A DNA stretch of 64,000 nt from Isoperla grammatica (Eukaryota > Arthropoda > Insecta > Plecoptera > Perlodidae): positions 13,516,880 through 13,580,879 of the forward strand of contig OX246747.1 in the NCBI GenBank assembly GCA_945910005.1, read 5' to 3'. Shown here piece after piece: positions 55,096 through 64,000 of the stretch (the first letter of the stretch is position 1; each line of letters opens with the position of its first letter). The position numbers and the translations under genes are program-made. Under the pieces are notes generated by a model. It was not told where the DNA came from and ran no database searches. It saw nothing but the letters and a program-made list of their open reading frames with translations.

Positions 55096-58000
55096 TTATT
55101 TCAAGCAGCAAATCGTCGGCGAAGAACATTTGAAACAATTCAAGTTTAGTTCTAGGCCTAGGAAACAGCACCTGATATCCAGGATTACGAGCAGTAAAAG
55201 GTATTTTCGGAAATTCACTGTAATTTGCCTCCCATTCTCTTCATCCGTGAACCAAATGGTCCATTCTCGTGTTCTTGCAATGATCCGATAATTGCTGATG
55301 ACCCGATCCAAAAATCGTTCTATTCTTATCATTAGATGTGCAAGCATCTACCAAAACGAGATTCAGGCAGTGAGCATAACAGTGCACATACAGAATTTTA
55401 GGGGTTTTTTCCTTGCACCTTTTTTGCACACCCGATTCTTTCCCAGACATCGTTGCAGCGCCATCAAAACAGACGGACGAAACTGAACCCCAATCTTTTT
55501 TCAAGTTTTCTCTTACACCATCCAGTGCCATGAAAATTGCTTCTGCTGTAACTTGTCAGACGTTTCATTGATACATAGTATTCAACTGCCTTATTAACGG
55601 TTTCGTCAAAGAATCGAGCTACTACTGACATTTGTTCATGGTGACCACAATCACTTGTCTCATCAGCCATCAGGGACACAACTTTACCATTTAATTTCTG
55701 GCGAATCTGTTGTAGCATCACATTGTACAGCGATTGAAGTATGTCATTTTGAATTCTGTTACTCATGTACGTTGCATTTCGGCGTGCTTGGGTAACGTGA
55801 TCATTTATCAGAGGATCGTACTTAGCTAACAGCCCTACCATCTCTAAGTAAAGCCCCTTTTCGCATGAATCTGGTGACTCGTCGTGTCCTCTAAATGGCC
55901 TTCCTCCCTTTGCCAATATCAAAGTAATGTTAATGAGACGAGTGACGATCTGCCGATTTTTTTGTCTATCTGCTTCCCTCTGGCTCAATATAACCTCCTT
56001 ATGTTCGTCTAATAAGCAATCTATTGGTTTTGCTTTTTTATATGTTTCCCATGCTGTAACACTGTCAATGTGACATTTACTTTGTTGGTGAGCTTTAAAA
56101 CTCCTAGTAGCATCAGTCCAATTTTTAAACCCTTTAGACGTAAAAGTCTGGTCGATATGGCCCTTACTGCTAGGATTATCGAGTGCAAAAGCTCTACATG
56201 TGAAGCAGTAAGCTTTGTCTTGAGCACAGCTGTACTCGAGCCAGATAAAAGTATCATACCAAGCACCGTGGAAGCTTCTTAACTTCTCTCCCAACTTAGT
56301 TCTAGGAAACATGTCTTTTTTGGGCTGATATGACGACGCCGTACCACTGCTTTGCACGGGTAGGTCCGCCACTGTACCGCGGAAGTCACGTACCGGTTCA
56401 GCCGACGCCGTAACACTGCTTTGCACGGGTAGGTCCGCCACTGTACCGCGGAAGTCACGTACCGGTTCAGCCGACGCCGTAACACTGCTTTGCACGGGTA
56501 GGTCCGCCACTGTACCGCGGAAGTCACGTACCGGTTCAGCCGACGCCGTAACACTGCTTTGCACGGGTAGGTCCGCCACTGTACCGCGGAAGTCACGTAC
56601 CGGTTCAGCCGACGCCGTAACACTGCTTTGCACGGGGAGGTCCGCCACTGTACCGCGGAAGTCACGTACCGGTTCGGCCGACGCCGTAACACTGCTTTGC
56701 ACGGGGAGGTCCGCCACTGTACCGCGGAAGTCACGTACCGGTTCGGCCGACGCCGTACCACTGCTTTGCACGGGTAGGTCCGCCACTGTACCGCGGAAGT
56801 CACGTACCGGTTCAGCCGACGCCGTAACACTGCTTTGCACGGGTAGGTCCGCCACTGTACCGCGGAAGTCACGTACCGGTTCAGCCGACGCCGTACCACT
56901 GCTTTGCACGGGTAGGTCCGCCACTGTACCGCGGAAGTCACGTACCGGTTCAGCCGACGCCGTAACACTGCTTTGCACGGGTAGGTCCGCCACTGTACCG
57001 CGGAAGTCACGTACCGGTTCGGCCGACGCCGTAACACTGCTTTGCACGGGTAGGTCCGCCACTGTACCGCGGAAGTCACGTACCGGTTCGGCCGACGCCG
57101 TAACACTGCTTTGCACGGGTAGGTCCGCCACTGTACCGCGGAAGTCACGTACCGGTTCGGCCGACGCCGTAACACTGCTTTGCACGGGTAGGTCCGCCAC
57201 TGTACCGCGGAAGTCACGTACCGGTTCGGCCGACGCCGTAACACTGCTTTGCACGGGTAGGTCCGCCACTGTACCGCGGAAGTCACGTACCGGTTCGGCC
57301 GACGCCGTAACACTGCTTTGCACGGGTAGGTCCGCCACTGTACCGCGGAAGTCACGTACCGGTTCAGCCGACGCCGTACCACTGCTTTGCACGGGTAGGT
57401 CCGCCACTGTACCGCGGAAGTCACGTACCGGTTCGGCCGACGCCGTAACACTGCTTTGCACGGGTAGGTCCGCCACTGGACCGCGGAAGTCACGTACCGG
57501 TTCAGCCGACGCCGTAACACTGCTTTGCACGGGGAGGTCCGCCACTGTACCGCGGAAGTCACGTACCGGTTCAGCCGACGCCGTAACACTGCTTTGCACG
57601 GGGAGGTCCGCCACTGTACCGCGGAAGTCACGTACCGGTTCGGCCGACGCCGTAACACTGCTTTGCACGGGGAGGTCCGCCACTGTACCGCGGAAGTCAC
57701 GTACCGGTTCGGCCGACGCCGTAACACTGCTTTGCACGGGGAGGTCCGCCACTGTACCGCGGAAGTCACGTACCGGTTCGGCCGACGCCGTAACACTGCT
57801 TTGCACGGGTAGGTCCGCCACTGTACCGCGGAAGTCACGTACCGGTTCGGCCGACGCCGTAACACTGCTTTGCACGGGTAGGTCCGCCACTGTACCGCGG
57901 AAGTCACGTACCGGTTCGGCCGACGCCGTAACACTGCTTTGCACGGGTAGGTCCGCCACTGTACCGCGGAAGTCACGTACCGGTTCGGCCGACGCCGTAA

Positions 58001-58277
58001 CACTGCTTTGCACGGGTAGGTCCGCCACTGTACCGCGGAATGTATCCTGGTGTAAAACAGACCCCGCAGCCAAACTGGCAGCTGTTGGGGTGCAAGCATT
58101 CAACGGAGTAGGGGCGCCATTCTGTCCCGCGCTTGACCCACTTACAGGTGGCTGACCGGCCGACAGTGCCGAACGCAAGGACTGATACAGGCTGTCTTGG
58201 TCTTCTGCCCGCAGACGCATGATGGCCTGCACGATATCTAGCGGGAAAGTTTCCATGTCCACGTTAGCACTTGCCAT
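55096..58277 (-). CDS. hAT/ZMYM1-like transposase with 23-residue repeat array
   Basis: Starts MASANVDMETFPLDIVQAIM at 58277. The first ~80 residues are followed by about 24.7 copies of a 23-residue unit (FRGTVADLPVQ...AEPVRD), encoded at 58039-56335. Then comes a TTF-type zinc finger region (WYDTFIWLEYS, AYCFTCRAF, HQQSKCHIDSV), DUF4371-like sequence (GLLAKYDPLINDH, NGKVVSLMADETSDCGHHEQ with the first acidic site) and SMKRLT. A frameshift near 55545 continues VTAEAIFMALDG, SSVCFDGAATMSG (second site) and YVHCYAHCLNLVLVDACTS. The C-terminal dimerisation domain is absent; the gene ends against the piggyBac remnant. Up to the frameshift the frame is open for 900 codons. This is the usual ZMYM1-like hAT layout except for the repeat array. 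Confidence 0.85.
56335..58039. repeat. 69-bp in-frame minisatellite, ~24.7 copies
   Basis: The period is exactly 69 bp, so the host frame is preserved. Units differ at very few sites. gggt/gggg and cagcc/cggcc are both synonymous in the hAT frame; taccac/taacac changes Gly/Val; one unit has gga for gta (Thr to Pro). The gggg variant occurs in two clusters (56630-56710 and 57525-57745), showing local copying. A second minus frame is also open for 606 codons, a by-product of the period. Confidence 0.97.
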
Positions 58278-58454
58278 GTCACTTGTTCACTCACGCACTC
58301 GTGTTAGCCAACCCTCACAATTACGAGGTGTCCATAAGCCGTTTGGACGAGCCCCCAATTGACACGTGTGTAGGGAAGCTGGGTTGAGACACAACAATAT
58401 TATATACGTCAAAATATGTAAATGTATTTATTAGTGACAACCTAACTTACACGT

Positions 58455-58585
58455 TACACATATAATCCAGAAGGGATGCTTCACACAGTCACATATAGTC
58501 CTGAAGGGATTATTCACACAGTCACTTATAGTCCTGAAGGGGTTACTCACACAGTCACATATAGTCCTGAAGGGATAATACTATA
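58455..58585. repeat. 33-bp tandem repeat, ~4 copies
   Basis: Unit landmarks cacacagtcac and atagtcctgaaggg repeat every 33 bp just upstream of the hAT start. No function seen. Confidence 0.9.
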
Positions 58586-59069
58586 ACACTAAGTATATGA
58601 TTTAGCCAACGCACCACTCAGTACAACACACGATGCCGGTAGCCCGCGCGGATCAACCACCGAACCGCTGTTGCTGCCGAGCACGAGCCCCGTGTCTTAC
58701 CCCAAGACACTCTACTCGAGAACTGGCCTGACCACATGGCCATCAGCCGACCGCTCTCCGTTCCTCCCCCACCCCTCTCCAGCTACCCACTACCTTACTG
58801 TCTTTGACACCAGTCGTCTGCGACAGCGCACCAAGGGAAAATTATTACTGGGATCATCAGAATTTGCAAAGCTGTCTCCTTTTACAATAGGATGAAGCAA
58901 CGTCGACAATGACCGGCTCCGTGCTAATATCAGGCGTTGTTAGATCTCCAATCCCTTCATTTGTGGGCATTGGGTTTATTTTATCTGCAAATACAAACCA
59001 GAAAAAGTAAATTTTTTGCTCCAACCTCCAAATATTGTCATGTAGCAAGATCACGCGCCGACCCACCCT

Positions 59070-59265
59070 TGTCCATACCACCCTGGTACGGGACTCGAAC
59101 CCACGTTCTGGTCGGCTGTCTCAAGGTTTTACTGGGGACGTAACACTCTCTCGACATACGTGAACTCGCACATGCGGGATCTTTGGCAAGACTGAGGAGA
59201 ACAGGGAATCTAGGTTATGTTGAATCACAAGACCCTTGGTTCGAATCTTGAGGAACCATATTTAT
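59070..59265. mobile_element. possible tRNA-derived SINE boxes
   Basis: Near 59091-59101 ggactcgaacc is a perfect minus-strand B box. Near 59238-59248 ggttcgaatct is a B-box-like word on the plus strand. Neither has a convincing A box at the right distance, so at most these are decayed SINE heads. Confidence 0.3.
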
Positions 59266-61024
59266 TATTACTTACAATTATCCTATACGTGGCTTTAGCG
59301 TGGCGAACCTGACTATGGTCATAATCAGCCTGATGGGCACATTCCATCCGATCTAACGAGGGCCAGCGCTCCATACCTCGCCTCATAACCGCATTTCCAG
59401 CTGGCAACCGTCCACCCGTTCGTCCTCCAATCGCCTGTCGTGTCCGCGTCTTCGTCCTCAGATCCTTCCGTCCTCTGCCACGTCCATATCGTACTCCTCC
59501 GCTCGTCTCCCACGTACCCTTAATCCTCGCCTAGGCCGCTAGGACATGCTTCCCCCGTTCCACCACTTCTTCCCTCGCGGGGTCAGCCCTCCACGGCGGC
59601 CACGGCCTCCTTGACTCACGAACCTACCGGACAACCATCTTGCCCGGCTCCTTCGGTGAGACTCTCGTCCGTCGCGTGGCGCAAAACTAGCCTCGCTCTG
59701 GCCTTTGCTGACTTAGCAGTCACGATTGAAATAATGACGAAAACGCTGACAACCACGTTGTGGCAATAGAAGATGTTGCACACATGTAGGTTGACACACT
59801 GAGAGCTTACATAAACCACGGATTCCAATAAATAGTAAAAGATGGACAAGTTCATCCTTTTACATCACATCCCCCCGCCTCGGATAAAATCGTCTCTGAT
59901 TTTGACCGTGGTTTATGATAGGTTGACACGCGACAAACAAACGCAGCATGTTACCAGCCGGAGGATCCTAACTAACCAAAAATACCATAGTCAACGTTCC
60001 TCACACCTCCGCCACAAATACACACTCAAGTGAAGCTACTGGAGACATGACCTGCAAAACCATTCGCCTAGGTACCTAACAAAAGTGAGAACAATAAAAT
60101 GTGCCTAGAGGTCATGCTCCGCAACAAGGTTACATTGATAAAAAGTTAAAAAATGTATAAACTCAAAATCAAAACAATAAACAAAACCATCATCTCTGAA
60201 ATACATTTTGTTTTAACCAAGATATAAATTTAAAATGGTGAATTTGAGAAAGTAAAATTATGGTCCCTCTTGACAACAGTGGGCATCCAGGAGCGAACAA
60301 TTCTTCGCTTGGAGCCCGGCCGCCGATAAACAGGTCCCACAGCAGGGTTGGCTGACACTGACAGTTGACACGCGCAGGCGTCCCGAAATGTAACTGCAAC
60401 ACAAACAGACCAACGGCAGTTACCTGTACACAATGAGAGCGCCGGCCATCTACCAGCGGCCCTCCATACGACAGCCTTTGCATCGCCAACTGGCACCCTC
60501 CTGTCACTTGCTACACACCCTACTTTCAACGAAACCAGAGCATATAAACGGCCATTGTCGCCAAAAACACAAAGTAATTTCAAATACTCCTTGCCAAAAT
60601 AACAGCTGACTTTAAACAAAATGTGACGGTTATAATTTAAACTGGAAGCTCACATCAATCGAAATCCACAACCTCCAATCATACTCCAAAAACACATGAA
60701 TACCTTTCCTCGCTTCGGCAGTCCCAACCTTCTACCAATGTAGAATTCGCTCGCCGGCTGCCCAGGGAAACCAAACAATGCATTCAAGTCTGTAACAATC
60801 TTACTAAAAAGAATGTAACAAACTTCTCGTAGTAGCGTTCAAAAAACTTTCCAACCATCCTGCTAAAGTTCGAACGCAACTAATAAACTCCCATCACCCG
60901 AGAATCACAGACGAAACAAAGACCGGTGCCTGCCCGACATGAACGTCACAACTCGCAGAGCAAATCATCCCTCTGAATTTACCAGGAGTGTCCAAACGTC
61001 CCCTAAACCTAATGCTTAACCTAA

Positions 61025-61200
61025 CAAAATAATAAAATTAATAATAGTGTCTTTATTTTTCCTTTTTTCTTTTACATGTACAATCAGTTTAAACACACAG
61101 TTCAAACATACAAGAACAATATGATAGGAAAAATGGGCGAATTTAAGTATAAAAATATAAATAAGGTTGAAGACCATAATCCTGAACTATAATAAAACTT
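61025..61200 (-). mobile_element. retroposon 3' end with ATT-type tail
   Basis: On the minus strand it ends aaaaataaagacactatt plus an ATT-like tail. It shares GTCTTTATTT and a downstream atgggc...aatttaag block with 15025-15120, so both are 3' ends of one retroposon family. Confidence 0.5.
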
Positions 61201-61333
61201 AAATACACTCGTAAGACACCCCCGCTAAAAGCAAGGTGCAAAACACCTAGCACCTGTCTAGTGTATGATCCTCGCGTGAATGGAGTATATCGTGCCTCGA
61301 ACTCGACGCTCGACGGACCCGAAACGCGGATAC

Positions 61334-61470
61334 AGGAGCGTTCACATAAAAAGACTAAGGTTTAAGGTTTAATGATTAACAGTGTTGAATGATACGGAAT
61401 GCGTGCATGCGTTCACACACTTTACTAATGTTTAAGGTTTAATGATTAGTGATTAAGCGAGATGACTAAC
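61334..61470. mobile_element. left end of an autonomous Harbinger element
   Basis: Begins aggagcgttcacataaaaag followed by repeated taaggtttaatgatt words and a second gcgttcacacacttta block. This mirrors the left end at 12703 (agccgcgttcacataaatga, then gttcacacaacttta). No matching right end occurs after the transposase gene within the window, so the right side is lost or lies beyond 64000. Confidence 0.65.
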
Positions 61471-61859
61471 GTCCAACTCTTAAACACTCTCTTAGTAAAA
61501 TCCAATCAGCTATCGCTACGTCACAACACAGGCCAATGAGGTTATTGCAACCAGAGTCAACTGTTTTACTATGTTACACGTAAAAGTTTTATTTTGACTT
61601 CCGGTTTAGTTCTGCTTCCGTCTGTTTGAATAATATTGTGCTGTCAATGCAAGTGTCTGTCAGTTCTGATAAGTTATTGGAAATAATGGACTCGGAAATG
61701 AATGTCATCGCGCAATTGGCAATTTTAAATGCCAATTTTATAATGTTGATTGGTGGTAAGATGCATTTTATTTGATATTCATTGAAATTTATGTCTATAG
61801 TGGTCATTGCACTGCACACTAGGATACTTAACCTCACTTTTCAAAATTAATTTGTTCCA

Positions 61860-63197
61860 TTGACAGCTGCATACATGCTAATGCAAAGAAATCGGCGAGC
61901 AGCTAGGCGCAGGTACTGGGTTAGACCTGTTAACCGGACCAGGAGTGCAAGGGGTCACTTCCTCACTTTGTTTCAAGAGTTGAAGAGAAGTGACCCCGAG
62001 CAATTTTTTGTTTACACTCGAATATCAGTCCCACAATTCAACCATTTGTGGCGAAGAGTGAGGCCATTTATCATAAAAAGAAGCCATCGAGCTGTTTCAC
62101 CAGAAGAACGTTTGGCACTTACCTTGAAGTAAGTTGATTATTTGCATGCTAAGTCTCATAACCACCTCAAATACCTAGAGGCTATATTGCTGTTTCATTT
62201 GTTTGTAGGTATTTATCTCAAGGAAGTTCCATGCAATGCCTCATGTGGGAATTTTCTTTGGGAAAATCCACCATTTCCATGATAATAAAATCCACATGCG
62301 ATGCAATATGGGAGGCATTAATGCCTATATACCTGCCACAGCCAACCAAGCAAAAGTTTGCTGAAATTGCAGATGGATTTTATTCCAAGTGGAATTACCC
62401 CAATTGCCTTGGAGCAATAGATGGGAAGCACGTAGCCACCCAGTGTCCACAAATGGGAGGAACCCAGTATTTTTGCTATAAAAAGCATCACAGCATAATT
62501 CTAATGGCTGCCTGTGATGCTAATTGCAGATTTACGTTTGTGGACATTGGTGGCTACGGATCTCAAGGTGACCTCTCAATTTTTAGAGCGTCAACATTTG
62601 GTCACCATTCTCAATAATGAACTCGAAATACCGGATCCCACTGTGCTGCCATACTCTGATGATGAAATTCCTTACCACTTCTTGGCAGACGAAGCTTTCC
62701 CTCTGCGTACAAATATCATGCGACCCTATCCGGGCAGATTTTTGACTAATACCAAACGCATTTTTAACTATCGCTTATCTCGTGCTCGGCGCACCATAGA
62801 AAATGCGTTTGGTATTATGGCCTCTAGATGGAGGATTTTCCGAAGACCCATCATTGCCACTGTCCCAACAGTAGAGAGTATTGTTAAGGCTTCGGTTTGT
62901 CTCCATAACTTTTTGAAGTCTGAAGAAGAGATGGTCCCAGTTAACTTCCGGCGATATTGTCCCAACCGCTACCAGGACGAGGAAGACGGTGCTGGCAACG
63001 TTGTTTTGGGCCAGTGGAGGTTAGGCCGTGACGACCATGGTCTTGGTCAGTTAGGCCGTATCGGTGCAAATAATCCCCAGAATATTGCTACAAATGTACG
63101 TGACAAGCTTGCAGACTTCTTCATGTCGCCTAATGGGGAAGTTGAGTGGCAGTATAGGCACATCAACGCTGGTGGCAACATGGAACAGTGGAACTAA
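61860..63197 (+). pseudogene. PIF/Harbinger transposase with one intron and one frameshift
   Basis: Exon 1 (61860-62128) holds FFVYTRISVPQFNHLWRRV and AVSPEERLALTL. An 80-bp GT-AG intron (62129-62208) keeps the frame: LTLKYLSQGSSMQCL. Exon 2 has LGKSTISMIIKSTC, NCLGAIDGKHVATQCP (first catalytic Asp), FVDIGGYGSQGDLSIF (second) and, after a frameshift near 62607-62615, NNELEIPDP, YHFLADEAFPL, RRTIENAFGIMASRWRIF (acidic Glu) and VCLHNFLKSEE. Everything expected of DDE_Tnp_4 is present in order. The only visible damage is the small frameshift between TFGHHS and NNELEI. The 3' part after FRRYC is Gly/Arg/Asp-rich. The acidic residues are inferred from family knowledge. Confidence 0.92.
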
Positions 63198-64000
63198 TAC
63201 TCTTTCAGTTGACATTTCAATTTAAACATGATTAGAGATTGTAAAGGATAATGTAATGTTCCATACCAAGTGATCATAAAAGTTTCAAAGTTAGTAGTTA
63301 AGTGACATTGATCTATTATGTAGGCATAGGCATAGGTATGTGTTGTAAATAAGTTTTAATATGCAAGTTAAAACAGGTTAGGCCAACATAATAATAATAA
63401 TATAATAATAATAATAATAATAATAATATGTTCATTCACCATTCGACTTGTAGGCCAGAGGCCTACAAGATATAATATTGGTTTCGTCAAGATGCGTATA
63501 TCGAAATATTAATTCTAATTCTAATTCTAGGTAGGCGTTTAAATATAGGTCTTTATAAAGGTAAGAAATTGAGTAGCCTACAATTAGATTAGGTTAAAAA
63601 AGTTGACACTGAGAATAACCTATGATAGAATAGCTGTATGACTGATGATAGGGGATGGCTCTGTACAATTTATGTTTTAACTTTTAATGTATTTATATTA
63701 GTTATGGATTTACATTTCTAGAGCTTAAAGTCTACAAAAGATTACCTACAAGTAGGCCTAGGTATGTGCAAATAGCCTAATCAAAAAATGTGGTTGAGTA
63801 ATACTCAAGAGATACTCGATTTGAACCAAAAAGTACTAGGTCTACTCACACATCCGTATAAAAGAATCTTCTTTTCAATATATGTCAAATTTTTGTTTTA
63901 TGTCAATTTTGGATTTTGTTGCAATTTTCTAAATGTGAATTGTTAAAAGAAATCTACAAATTTGTTATGATTATGTATGTATGCAAAAATCAAATTTAAA
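63198..64000. other. noncoding 3' flank with AAT microsatellite
   Basis: An (AAT)n run lies near 63388-63428. The rest is AT-rich with a few ggcctag words. No Harbinger right end and no further gene were found. Confidence 0.55.

Larger units (their letters stand above)
58586..61333. other. mostly unannotated stretch
   Basis: No protein family recognised. Open frames such as 60230-60619 on the minus strand lack motifs. It holds possible SINE boxes at 59070-59265 and a retroposon tail at 61025-61200. The part 59300-59690 is GC-richer (tcgtcctc, cgtccgtc words) than its surroundings. Confidence 0.4.

Noticed and set aside
56279..58099. 606-codon Arg-rich frame (VQWRTYPCKAVLRRR repeats)
   Set aside because: It is the alternate minus-strand frame of the 69-bp minisatellite; variable sites are nonsynonymous here but silent in the hAT frame, and it has no domain outside the repeat.
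60190..60619. Overlapping minus-strand open frames
   Set aside because: No recognisable motif, no splice signals considered reliable, and composition like surrounding noncoding DNA.

Overview
The window is animal DNA, not bacterial. Genes have GT-AG introns, there are no operons, intergenic DNA is AT-rich, and nearly every recognisable protein belongs to a mobile element. The element mix (pogo/Tigger, PIF/Harbinger, ISL2EU-type with a THAP domain, hAT/ZMYM, piggyBac, Mutator-like, Helitron with OTU, several LINEs, tRNA-derived SINEs) and long tracts built from GGCCTA suggest a marine invertebrate, perhaps a deuterostome such as an echinoderm. The species is inference; no single-copy host gene was seen that would fix it.

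Layout. 1-5 kb: a decayed pogo transposase, two ATT microsatellites, a 149-bp mariner-like MITE and a 103-bp satellite. 7-16 kb: fragments of Harbinger-type genes, a Mutator-like transposase remnant, an element with ~135-bp inverted arms, and two Harbinger-type elements with TTA and TAA target duplications. 17-21 kb: a hAT-type MITE and a three-exon THAP/ISL2EU gene with an open but truncated reading frame. 21.7-37.5 kb: a SWIM-finger pseudogene and one large Helitron gene read on the minus strand (OTU, PIF1-like helicase, HUH replicase, N-terminal Cys motif). The Helitron is split by two inverted-repeat elements, one of 5433 bp and one of 4291 bp. Both insertion points can be placed to the base because removing the insert rejoins the Helitron frame.

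37-44 kb: a LINE 3' end, MITEs and a three-exon gene resembling DUF4806-protein N-termini. 44.6-46.4 kb: a LINE fragment whose first ORF joins half of a macro domain to an SGNH-type hydrolase, followed by an endonuclease. 46.5-53 kb: a pogo element interrupted by a LINE, itself interrupted twice by a short retroelement. 53-58.3 kb: a THAP remnant, a piggyBac remnant and a hAT/ZMYM transposase with about 24.7 copies of an in-frame 69-bp minisatellite. 61.3-63.2 kb: a nearly complete Harbinger transposase with one intron and one frameshift.

The genes do not form a pathway. The region is a layered archive of insertions, with order of events readable from target duplications. A ~380-bp retroelement occurs five times; four copies have 13-bp target duplications, so that family moved recently. 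Strongest follow-up targets: the two inverted-repeat elements, the macro-SGNH LINE, the minisatellite-bearing hAT gene and the short retroelement family. Family names come from remembered motifs; no database search was possible.
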